Below, piece after piece: positions 16,438 to 25,011 of a DNA stretch of 64,000 nucleotides (positions are counted from its first letter, which is position 1; every line of letters begins with the position of its first letter). Source of the DNA: Muricauda sp. MAR_2010_75 (GTDB lineage Bacteria; Bacteroidota; Bacteroidia; Flavobacteriales; Flavobacteriaceae). The DNA is taken from the NCBI RefSeq assembly GCF_000745185.1, contig NZ_JQNJ01000001.1, forward strand, positions 3,082,501-3,146,500. The letters are read 5' to 3'. A program made the position numbers and the translations under genes. Under the pieces are notes generated by a model, which was given only the letters and a program-made list of their open reading frames with translations, was not told where the DNA came from and made no database searches.

Positions 16438-19386
16438 ATGCTGAAAAACACACAACTATCATTTGTGAAGTTGCGGGTTCCTAAAAGTCTTTGGGTGCTG
16501 GCAATTTTCTCATTTTTTCTTGGGATGCAGGTGCAAGCCCAAGATGAAAAAACAGTTTCCGGCACCGTAACAGATGCGGCCACGGGGACACCCATTCCAG
16601 GGGCCAATGTCATTGTTCGGGGAACTACTTCGGGAACAGTTACAGATTTTGATGGTCTTTATCAAATTGAGGTCAGTGACCAAGATGTTCTTGTTTTCTC
16701 CTATGTAGGTTTCAGAACACAGGAAGTTCAGGTTGGGGCACAGACCACAATTGACGTCTCTCTTACAGAAGATTTCACGCAATTGGATGAAGTTACCATT
16801 ACAGGAATTGGTTATGGAACTGTAGAACGAAGGGAGGTAACCAGTGCCGTAGCCAGTGTGGACTCCGATGAGTTCAACACAGGGAACATCAACGATCCCG
16901 CACAACTATTACAAGGTAAAGTAGCCGGTCTTTCCATAGCAAGACCTGGTGGAGACCCAAACGGAGGGTATAATATCCGGTTGAGGGGGCTATCAACATT
17001 TGGAGCCAATGCCCAACCTTTGGTGGTTATTGATGGAGTATTAGGGGGATCGCTTCAAAGTATAGACCCCAATGACATTAAATCCATTGAGGTTTTAAAG
17101 GATGCTTCTGCAGCCGCCATTTATGGTACTCGGGGTTCCTCAGGGGTAATATTGGTAACGACCAAAAGAGCTACAGGGGTTGACAATGCCAGGGTAGAGT
17201 ACAATACGTACTTTGCCATGGAAAGTGTGGCCCAGTTTGTAGAAAACTCCACTCCACAAGAATTCATTGAAGCAGGAGGTCAGGATCAAGGTTATGAGAC
17301 CAATTGGCTGGATTTGGTAACCCGAACAGGGGTGACCAATGTACACAACTTAGCGTTGTCCAATAGCATAAAAAGTGGACATTACCGAGCTTCGGTCAAC
17401 TACAGAGATGTGGAAGGGGTGGCCGTTGGTAGTGGTTTTGATCAATTCAATGCACGTTTTAATTTAGTGCAACGTGCCATCAACGATAAACTAACCCTTA
17501 CTATCAATGGGGCCATTACCAAGCGTAAAGCTTCTTTTATTCCATACGAGGCACAACGTTTTGCTATCATTGCAGATCCTACCGCGCCTATTTATATCGA
17601 TGGAGATCCTGCCAATGGATATTGGGAGCCAACCACTCCAGAATATCACAACCCGTATGCAATTTCACAAGAAACTACCGATGACGGGATATTTTCCACG
17701 CTTTTGGGTACCATTAAGGCTGACTATAAGTTGACGGATAATCTGAGTGTAGCCGGATTTTATTCATTGCAGCATGAAAGCGACCAACGGTCACAATATT
17801 ATAGCTCCAAAATGCGATTTTCTTCAGCAGCTGGACAAGGGGGTAGAGCTGAAAAAGAGGCAGAAGATCGGGAAAATGAACTTTTTGAGTTGACCGCCAA
17901 CTATGAAAAATATTTTGGCGATGTAAAATTCTCATTGCTGGGAGGGTATTCTTGGCAAGAATTTACCTTCACCAACTTTGATGCGTTCAATACCAATTTC
18001 ATTACGGATGATTTATTGTATAACGCCCTAGAACTTGGATTGGGATCTGCTACGGGTAATGATGCCTTGGTAGGACTCAACAGCCAAAAAGAGGAGTCAC
18101 GATTGATTTCTTACTTTGGAAGGGCCATGCTCAACTGGAAGGACAAATTCTTTATGAGCGCCTCTTACCGACGTGAAGGTTCGTCTAAATTTGGTGAAAA
18201 TGAGAAATGGGGTAATTTTTACGCTGTGAGTGGAGGTTTGGATTTTGCCCAGTTGTTTGATATTCCTTTCAGTTCCTTAAAATTGAGGGCAGGATATGGG
18301 GTTACAGGTAACCTACCTGAAGAGAACTATGAGTATCGAGTTCGGTTGTCCAGGGGAAGCAGATCTCAATTTAACAATCAATGGATACAAGGTGTGAATT
18401 TTGCTTCCAATCCAAATCCCGATCTAAAATGGGAAGAAAAAGCCGAGACCAACATTGGTTTGGATTTTGGAATGCTCAATTCAAGATTGTATGGATCTAT
18501 AGATGTCTATAGTAGAAATTCTACCGACATTCTTAGTGTTTTATCAGTTCCACAACCGCCCAATTTCTATGATGAAACATTGGTCAATGTGGGTGAATTG
18601 GAATCTACAGGGGTAGAGGTGACCCTAAATGGAGCTTTGGTTCAATCCCGTAAGGTAAACTATACCACAGGGATTACTTTTTCAACCTTTAACACCAAAT
18701 TGGTAAGGTTCAATGGAGAAACACAAAGGACATTTAGAGGAAATTTAGGCCCTCCCGGATTAAATGGTATCCAGCCCATATTATTGGAGGAAGGAAGAGT
18801 TATCGGTGATATTGTGGCTCCTATTTTTGAAGGGCTTGCCGAGGATGGTTCCAGAATCATTACCGATCAAAATGGCGATGGTACTATTTCCCAAGAGGAT
18901 GATGCCGTGGTTGTGGGTAATGGTCTTCCCGATTTTGAGTTGTCTTGGAACAATAGTTTAACGGTTGGAAAGTTTGATTTGAGTGCAACATTCCGAGGAG
19001 CTTTTGGACATAGTTTGGTAAACATCAATAGAGCCTATTACGAATCTCCCTTAGCTTCCCAGAACTACAACCCGGTACGTACAAAATACTATTTGCCAGA
19101 GTTGACCCAGGGAGAAAGTTGGAACAGCTATTATGTAGAAAAAGCAGATTTCTTTAAATTGGATAACGTGACCGTAGGCTACAATATTGATTTAAAGAGC
19201 GATGTCATTAAAAACTTTAGGGTGTATGCCTCAGGGCAGAACCTCTTTGTGATTACGGGATATACTGGAGTGGATCCAGAGGTACACTATGATTGGTTTG
19301 GTGACCCACTCGCTCCTGGTATTGATGATCGAACCTCTTACTTCAGGTCGCGTACCGTGAGTTTAGGTCTTAACGTAACATTCTAA
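16438..19386 (+). CDS. SusC/RagA-family TonB-linked outer-membrane transporter (locus 1)
   Basis: 982 residues with a long signal peptide (about 1-35, ending MQVQAQ). A carboxypeptidase-regulatory-like domain (about 38-115: VSGTVTDAATGTPIPGANV) is followed by the TonB box/plug with the SusC signatures LQGKVAGLSI, RIRG-like NIRLRGLSTFG and IEVLKDASAAAIYGTRGSSGVILVTTK, then a beta-barrel ending in a C-terminal phenylalanine (LGLNVTF). It imports oligosaccharides or other large ligands with the SusD lipoprotein encoded 12 bp downstream. The substrate cannot be read directly. GH43 genes further downstream suggest arabinose- or xylose-containing glycan, but three unusual lipoprotein genes separate them. 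Confidence 0.95.
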   Translation: MLKNTQLSFVKLRVPKSLWVLAIFSFFLGMQVQAQDEKTVSGTVTDAATGTPIPGANVIVRGTTSGTVTDFDGLYQIEVSDQDVLVFSYVGFRTQEVQVGAQTTIDVSLTEDFTQLDEVTITGIGYGTVERREVTSAVASVDSDEFNTGNINDPAQLLQGKVAGLSIARPGGDPNGGYNIRLRGLSTFGANAQPLVVIDGVLGGSLQSIDPNDIKSIEVLKDASAAAIYGTRGSSGVILVTTKRATGVDNARVEYNTYFAMESVAQFVENSTPQEFIEAGGQDQGYETNWLDLVTRTGVTNVHNLALSNSIKSGHYRASVNYRDVEGVAVGSGFDQFNARFNLVQRAINDKLTLTINGAITKRKASFIPYEAQRFAIIADPTAPIYIDGDPANGYWEPTTPEYHNPYAISQETTDDGIFSTLLGTIKADYKLTDNLSVAGFYSLQHESDQRSQYYSSKMRFSSAAGQGGRAEKEAEDRENELFELTANYEKYFGDVKFSLLGGYSWQEFTFTNFDAFNTNFITDDLLYNALELGLGSATGNDALVGLNSQKEESRLISYFGRAMLNWKDKFFMSASYRREGSSKFGENEKWGNFYAVSGGLDFAQLFDIPFSSLKLRAGYGVTGNLPEENYEYRVRLSRGSRSQFNNQWIQGVNFASNPNPDLKWEEKAETNIGLDFGMLNSRLYGSIDVYSRNSTDILSVLSVPQPPNFYDETLVNVGELESTGVEVTLNGALVQSRKVNYTTGITFSTFNTKLVRFNGETQRTFRGNLGPPGLNGIQPILLEEGRVIGDIVAPIFEGLAEDGSRIITDQNGDGTISQEDDAVVVGNGLPDFELSWNNSLTVGKFDLSATFRGAFGHSLVNINRAYYESPLASQNYNPVRTKYYLPELTQGESWNSYYVEKADFFKLDNVTVGYNIDLKSDVIKNFRVYASGQNLFVITGYTGVDPEVHYDWFGDPLAPGIDDRTSYFRSRTVSLGLNVTF

Positions 19387-19398
19387 AAAACAATTGTA

Positions 19399-20934
19399 AT
19401 GAAAAGGACAGAAATAATAATTAAATCGACTTTGATGGTCATCTTGCTGGGATGTATCAATTCCTGCACAGATTTGGAGACCACCTTATATAGTGAACTT
19501 TCTCCGGATACGGAGTTCACCACAGAAAATACGCAGATAGCCGCTATTCTTACAGCTTATGCTCCTATGGCCGAATTTTATGGAAACAATGGATATTTTG
19601 AGGTTCAGGAATTGTCAACCGAAACCAGTGCCGCTCCTGCCAAATTTGGTCCATGGGACGATGGTGGTATCTGGGCGCGTCTCCACAGACATGAGTGGGA
19701 AAACAACGCATGGTTCATCAATAATGCCTGGAATATGTGTTTCAGTGGTATAGCAACCTGTAACCGGTTGATGGAGGAATTTGAGGCTACATTGGATGAT
19801 CCAACTGAGGCTATAAATGAATTAAGAGCTCTACGAGCGTTTTACTATTTTACGGCCATGGATCTTTGGGGGGATGTGCCATTGGTTACCCAATTTTTAG
19901 GAGCCGAGACAAGCCCTTCAAGAACACCCAAAGTAGAGGTGTATAATTTTATAACTAGCGAATTGGAAGACTTGATTACCCAGTTGCCTGCTGATGTTGG
20001 AGGACAATATTATGGTAGATGGAATCGATGGGCTGCCATGGGTATTTTGGCTAGGATATATCTTAATGCGGAGGTGTACACAGGAACCCCCCAATACCAA
20101 AAGGTGCTGGACTTGACCCAACAGATCATTGATGGCGGACAGTATTCATTGGTGCCCAATTATTTGGATAATTTCACCATTGATAATACCGGTAGTAGTG
20201 AAAACATTATGGTGGTTGTTCAATCCAAAACCAGTGGAGGTGCATTTAACATGCACATGAGGACCTTGCATCCATTGAACCGTGCTACCTATAATTTCAC
20301 GGATGGTCCCTGGAACGGATATACTGCCTTGGAAGAATTCTATAATTCTTTTGATGATGCGGATACCAGAAAGGAAATGTTTATAACAGGGCAACAGTAC
20401 ACATCATCAGGTGAACCTATTAATGACCCTAATGGAGCCATTGAGATTGATTCCCAAGGAAATCCAGACCCAGACGGTACACCTCTGATTTTTACACCTT
20501 ATATCAACGAACTGTTTCCTTTCGCATTTAGCCAATCCGGAGCTCGGATAGGAAAATATGAATTTGAAAATGGTATCGCTTTAGCCATGGACAATGATTT
20601 CCCGATCATTCGTTTCTCAGAAATATTGTTGATGCGTGCCGAAGCACTTTGGCGTTCTGGCGGAAACATGACCGAGGCTGAGGAATTGGTTCGTCAGGTA
20701 AGGGAAAGAGCAGGTTTAGAGGCAATTTCGCCATTGACCGAAGATGCCCTCTATGATGAAATCCAAAGAGAATTGGCTTTTGAAGCACAGGCTCGTACCA
20801 TTATGATCCGTTTTGATCGATTCAACAACACATGGTGGGAAAAAACAATTACAGATCCCAACAAGAATGTATTTCCTATTCCAACCGCTCAGTTGAATGG
20901 TAACCCCAACCTGACCCAGAATCCAGGTTATTAG
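19399..20934 (+). CDS. SusD/RagB-family outer-membrane lipoprotein (locus 1)
   Basis: 511 residues with a lipoprotein signal peptide (likely lipidated cysteine in INSC, residue 23) and the TPR-rich SusD fold. Typical segments are NRLMEEFEA, LRALRAFYYFTAMDLWGDVPLV near residue 150, the RFSEILLMRAEALWRSGG helix near 405 and the conserved NPGY C-terminus. It forms the lid over the SusC barrel and binds ligand at the cell surface. The start is 12 bp after susC, so the two are cotranslated. An intrinsic-terminator-like hairpin follows at 20984-21012. Confidence 0.95.
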   Translation: MKRTEIIIKSTLMVILLGCINSCTDLETTLYSELSPDTEFTTENTQIAAILTAYAPMAEFYGNNGYFEVQELSTETSAAPAKFGPWDDGGIWARLHRHEWENNAWFINNAWNMCFSGIATCNRLMEEFEATLDDPTEAINELRALRAFYYFTAMDLWGDVPLVTQFLGAETSPSRTPKVEVYNFITSELEDLITQLPADVGGQYYGRWNRWAAMGILARIYLNAEVYTGTPQYQKVLDLTQQIIDGGQYSLVPNYLDNFTIDNTGSSENIMVVVQSKTSGGAFNMHMRTLHPLNRATYNFTDGPWNGYTALEEFYNSFDDADTRKEMFITGQQYTSSGEPINDPNGAIEIDSQGNPDPDGTPLIFTPYINELFPFAFSQSGARIGKYEFENGIALAMDNDFPIIRFSEILLMRAEALWRSGGNMTEAEELVRQVRERAGLEAISPLTEDALYDEIQRELAFEAQARTIMIRFDRFNNTWWEKTITDPNKNVFPIPTAQLNGNPNLTQNPGY

Positions 20935-20983
20935 AGGTTTATGTTTTCAACATAGAATTAGTTTGTTTTAGTTAGTTTTATAG

Positions 20984-21020
20984 AAAGGACACAAGTAGTT
21001 TTTGTGTCTTTTCTTGTTTT
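20984..21020 (+). terminator. Hairpin with T tract between susD and the first CRTAC1-like gene
   Basis: AAAGGACACAA (20984-20994) pairs with TTGTGTCTTTT (21002-21012), eleven pairs with one G-U, around a 7-nt loop. A T-rich run follows (to about 21023). It should stop or reduce transcription after susCD. It covers the upstream GTG at 21004, which supports placing the next gene's start at 21034 or 21043. A matching hairpin lies in the same place in the second SusCD locus. Confidence 0.7.
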
Positions 21021-21042
21021 TTTAAAATTGAAGATGGATAGT

Positions 21043-24000
21043 ATGATAAAAAGGGGGCTCATTTGTTTGGCAATTCTATTGACTGGATGTCAAGAACATT
21101 CAGAGCCTTTGGATTGTGGCTCGGCAGATGACACCCTTTTTTCCTTATTATCTGCTGAAGAAACCGGAATTGATTTTAGAAATGACCTAAAATACACCGA
21201 AGAATTCAATACCTATACCTATCGCAATTTTTACAACGGTGGAGGTGTGGCTATTGGCGACCTGAACAAAGATGGACTTCCCGATATTTTTTTCACGGGG
21301 AACATGGTCAGTAATAGGTTGTATTTGAATCAAGGCAGTCTTACCTTCAAGGATGTCACGGACGATGCCGGGTTAAATTCAGAAGGAATATGGTCCACTG
21401 GAGTAAGTCTTGCTGATGTAAATGGAGATGGTTGGTTGGATATTTATATCTGTAAATCTGGTAAACCCGAAGGTGAAAACAGGCATAATGAACTCTTCAT
21501 CAATAAAGGAATAGATAAAGACGGTAATCTAAGGTTTGAAGAAAAAGCCAAGGAATATGGTATTGCAGATTACGGCCTTTCCACCCATGCCGCATTTTTT
21601 GATTACGATAAAGATGGTGACCTGGACATGTACTTGCTCAACAATTCAATCCGTTCCGTAGGAGGCTATACCCTTAAAAAAGGACAACGATTGATTCGGG
21701 ATCCCAATGGAGGGAATAAATTGTATAGAAATGATGGTAAGTCGTTCACTGACGTAAGTGAACCAGCCGGAATCTACGGAAGCGCCATCGGATTTGGTCT
21801 AGGGGTTACCATTGGGGATATCAATCGTGACGGTTGGCAAGATATTTTTGTCTCCAATGATTTTTTTGAAAAAGACTACCTCTATGTCAATAATGGTGAT
21901 GGTACTTTTACCGAATCTTTGGAAAAGGTCATAGGAGAGATCAGTTTGGGATCCATGGGGGCTGATATGGCAGACATCAATAATGATGGATGGCCCGAGA
22001 TATTTGTTACTGAAATGCTTCCCAAGGAAGAATCCCGATTAAAAACCAAGGCTATTTTTGAGGATTGGAACAAGTATAAGGCCAATGTGAATGCAGGTTA
22101 TCACCGGCAATTTCCAAGAAATGTGCTACAGCTCAACCAAGGCGCTCCCAGCAGTGAGGGGCATATTAGCATGTCTGAGATTTCACGATTTGCAGGTGTG
22201 GAAGCTACAGATTGGAGTTGGGGAGCTCTAATTGCGGATTACGACAATGATGGGAACAAGGATATGTTTGTAGCGAATGGGATTTTTAAGGATCTTATTG
22301 ATTTGGATTACCTAAATTTTTATGCAGATCCCATTACCACAGCAAGGCTGTTTCGGGAAAAGGGAAGCTATTTAAAACAACTCATAGACAGCATTCCCTC
22401 AAACCCCATGCCCAATTTTGCCTTTATGAACAACGGGGATCTAACGTTTTCAAACACCTCCGCAGAATGGGGATTAAATTGCCCTAGCTTTTCCAACGGT
22501 TCGGCCTATGGGGATTTGGACAATGACGGAGATTTGGATTTGGTGCTGAGCAATGTGAACATGCCCGCCTTTATTTATCGGAACAATGCAGAATCAAAAA
22601 AGTCGGATAACCACTTTATCAATCTCAAATTTGTTGGTCTTACCAACAAAATCAATACTGCTGGTTTGGGAACACAGGCCACGGTCTATTCCAACGAAAA
22701 AACGTATTATCAGGAGTTGGCCCCCATGCGAGGGTATCAATCTACTGTGGATGACCGACTTCATTTTGGTCTGGGCAATACAGACCAAATAGATTCCATT
22801 CGAGTGCAATGGTCTGACGGGAGTATCAATACCTTGAATAATGTTGAAGTAGATCAATTTCTTACGGTTTCGTATTCCCAAAATAAGGGTATGGTTGAAA
22901 AAAATAGGCATTGGGTGGAAGCCAAGAGCCAAACTTGGTTTAAAGATGTATCCAATTCCATGGGTATACCCTATCTCCATAAAAAATCCTCCTTCAATGA
23001 TTTTGATAGGGATTTGTTACTTTTTGATATGATTTCAGCAGGTTCTGCCCACATCAATACAGCGGATATTAATGGGGATGGCAGGGTAGATTTATATTTA
23101 GGGGGTAACAAAGGTGAAGCTGCGGTTTGCTATCTGCAAGATAGAAACGGACAGTTCAACAAAATGGATCAGCTTGCTTTTGAGGATGATAAATCCAGTC
23201 TGGATACCAATTCTGCTTTTTTTGATGCCGATAATGATGGGGATTTAGACCTTTATGTCTGCAGTGGTGGAAATGAATTTCCCAATAGCTCATCTTCACT
23301 CAAGGACCGTCTGTACATCAACAACGGAAAAGGGCAATTTTCAATGTCCATACAATGGCTGCCCATCAATCGTTACGAAAACAGTTCCTGTGTGAGTCCA
23401 GCGGACTATGACGGTGATGGGGATATTGACCTTTTTGTGGGTATTAGATCCCAACCGTTCAATTATGGGGAAGCCTGTAACGGATATCTATTGCAAAATG
23501 ATGGTACGGGTAACTTCAATGAAATTGGTGAGGATGTTGCACCAGGATTACGCAATTTGGGGATGATTACTGATGCAAAATGGCTCGATTACGATCAAGA
23601 TGGTGATCAAGATTTAGCTCTGGTAGGCGATTGGATGCCCCTCACCTTATTTGAAAACACAGGCGGAAAATTGGTGAACAGAACAACAGACTTGGGATTG
23701 GCCAAGACCAATGGGTTTTGGAACACCTTGGAAGTTTCGGACTTAAATCAGGATGGGTTGCCCGATCTTATTGCAGGAAATTTAGGGGAAAACACCCGTT
23801 TGGGTGCTACAGTGGACAAGCCTGTAAAAATGTACGTTCAGGATTTTGACAAAAATGGAAAACCAGAACATATCATTACAGTGTATAATGGCGAAGAAGA
23901 CTATCCTTTGGTGGGGCGTTCAGAACTGGTGGAGCAATTGCCCTATCTAAAGAAAAAATACTTAAAATATCATGCCTATAAAGAACAGACTGTTGAGGAT

Positions 24001-24423
24001 ATTTTTGGAAAAGCCATCATCGATGAATCCCAAAAGCTGGAAGTGTTTACCACGGCCTCTTCTGTTTTTTTGAATAAAAAGGAATCCTTCAAAAAAATAG
24101 ACCTTCCTCCAGAAGCGCAGTTATCCAGGATTTTTGGATTACGGATAGAAGATTTTGACCATGATGGAATACCCGATATATTGGCCGGAGGAAATTTCTA
24201 TTGGTCCAAGCCAGAAGTGGGCATCAATGATGGCTCCCGTGGCGTATTGTTGAAAGGTTTGGGTAAAGGCAATTTTAAAGTAATGTCAATGGCACAATCG
24301 GGATTACAGATTGAAGGCGAAATCCGGGAAATTCGTCCACTACAAGTGGGCACTGGGGAGTTTTTGGTGCTTTCTCGCCTCAATGATAGTTTGGTAGTGT
24401 TAAAAAAGAATACTGTAGAATGA
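21043..24423 (+). CDS. CRTAC1-like FG-GAP/VCBS lipoprotein with ASPIC/UnbV domain, copy 1
   Basis: About 1,126 residues. The start is placed at 21043 (ATG 21034 is possible) because it gives a clean lipoprotein signal with lipobox LLTGC, cysteine 16. There are fourteen DxDxDG-type calcium-binding motifs of FG-GAP/VCBS repeats. Motifs 1-7 run from DLNKDGLPD to DLDNDGDLD, then comes an ASPIC/UnbV segment (about 500-615, HFGLGNTDQIDSIRVQWSDG), then motifs 8-14 from DINGDGRVD to DFDHDGIPD. This suggests two seven-bladed beta-propellers joined by the ASPIC/UnbV domain. FG-GAP propellers usually bind ligands or proteins at surfaces, and the catalytic role, if any, is unknown. It lies behind susD and a terminator-like hairpin, and its stop overlaps the next ATG (ATGA). 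Confidence 0.85.
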   Translation: MIKRGLICLAILLTGCQEHSEPLDCGSADDTLFSLLSAEETGIDFRNDLKYTEEFNTYTYRNFYNGGGVAIGDLNKDGLPDIFFTGNMVSNRLYLNQGSLTFKDVTDDAGLNSEGIWSTGVSLADVNGDGWLDIYICKSGKPEGENRHNELFINKGIDKDGNLRFEEKAKEYGIADYGLSTHAAFFDYDKDGDLDMYLLNNSIRSVGGYTLKKGQRLIRDPNGGNKLYRNDGKSFTDVSEPAGIYGSAIGFGLGVTIGDINRDGWQDIFVSNDFFEKDYLYVNNGDGTFTESLEKVIGEISLGSMGADMADINNDGWPEIFVTEMLPKEESRLKTKAIFEDWNKYKANVNAGYHRQFPRNVLQLNQGAPSSEGHISMSEISRFAGVEATDWSWGALIADYDNDGNKDMFVANGIFKDLIDLDYLNFYADPITTARLFREKGSYLKQLIDSIPSNPMPNFAFMNNGDLTFSNTSAEWGLNCPSFSNGSAYGDLDNDGDLDLVLSNVNMPAFIYRNNAESKKSDNHFINLKFVGLTNKINTAGLGTQATVYSNEKTYYQELAPMRGYQSTVDDRLHFGLGNTDQIDSIRVQWSDGSINTLNNVEVDQFLTVSYSQNKGMVEKNRHWVEAKSQTWFKDVSNSMGIPYLHKKSSFNDFDRDLLLFDMISAGSAHINTADINGDGRVDLYLGGNKGEAAVCYLQDRNGQFNKMDQLAFEDDKSSLDTNSAFFDADNDGDLDLYVCSGGNEFPNSSSSLKDRLYINNGKGQFSMSIQWLPINRYENSSCVSPADYDGDGDIDLFVGIRSQPFNYGEACNGYLLQNDGTGNFNEIGEDVAPGLRNLGMITDAKWLDYDQDGDQDLALVGDWMPLTLFENTGGKLVNRTTDLGLAKTNGFWNTLEVSDLNQDGLPDLIAGNLGENTRLGATVDKPVKMYVQDFDKNGKPEHIITVYNGEEDYPLVGRSELVEQLPYLKKKYLKYHAYKEQTVEDIFGKAIIDESQKLEVFTTASSVFLNKKESFKKIDLPPEAQLSRIFGLRIEDFDHDGIPDILAGGNFYWSKPEVGINDGSRGVLLKGLGKGNFKVMSMAQSGLQIEGEIREIRPLQVGTGEFLVLSRLNDSLVVLKKNTVE

Positions 24424-25010
24424 GATTTAGGAAGATACTTGCATTGGTGATTTTGATTGGTATGGTCTGTTTGGCTTCCTGCAAGAAAAGTGATGCCGAA
24501 CGTTATGTGGCCTATGAAAAGGAGCAGCTCCAAAAGGGTGTGGTGCAGGATTCCCTTTTCTTGGGACTGTATTTTGGAATGTCAAAAAAAGAATTCAGGG
24601 ACTATTGTTTCGAGAAAAATATCGAAAAGAAATTTTGGCAGGGCGGACGCAAAAACACGGGTTGGGTAGAGTCTAAAATCAAAGGCATGGAATATCCGGC
24701 CGCCATAAATTTTTATCCGTCTTTCACCAATGACACCATCACGGAAATGAACGCATCAATCTATTACGATGGAGCTAGGTACAAAGATGGTATTTTTGAA
24801 AGCGACAGTCTTCTTTTGGACGTATTGCAACTTATGGACCATTGGTACGGGGGAGAAACCTTTAAGGTAAAAAGCCCCGTTTTTTATAAAAACGATGTTC
24901 ACGTTCACCTCAAAGGCAACTGTAGAATAACAATTTCTCCCGACTTGGGCGGACAATTGGTAAACCTTTGGTATTATGACCTAAAAAGAGCGGAAAAGCA
25001 TAAAAGTTAG
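24420..25010 (+). CDS. Small lipoprotein of unknown function between two CRTAC1-like genes
   Basis: 196 residues with lipobox CLASC (cysteine 21) followed by lysines, so probably a lipoprotein. The mature part has a charged helix (about 28-42), an LGLYFGMSKKEFRDYCF segment, and mixed beta-strand-like sequence rich in Tyr and Asp. I do not recognise a family. It overlaps the preceding stop codon by four bases (ATGA) and ends one base before the next ATG. It is therefore locked into the same operon and probably works with the double-propeller proteins. No catalytic motif was seen. Confidence 0.7.
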   Translation: MRFRKILALVILIGMVCLASCKKSDAERYVAYEKEQLQKGVVQDSLFLGLYFGMSKKEFRDYCFEKNIEKKFWQGGRKNTGWVESKIKGMEYPAAINFYPSFTNDTITEMNASIYYDGARYKDGIFESDSLLLDVLQLMDHWYGGETFKVKSPVFYKNDVHVHLKGNCRITISPDLGGQLVNLWYYDLKRAEKHKS

Positions 25011-25011
25011 C

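Noticed and set aside
21004..21042. GTG at 21004 as start of the first CRTAC1-like gene
   Set aside because: It lies inside the terminator hairpin and adds residues before the lipoprotein signal. ATG 21034 or 21043 gives a normal signal peptide.
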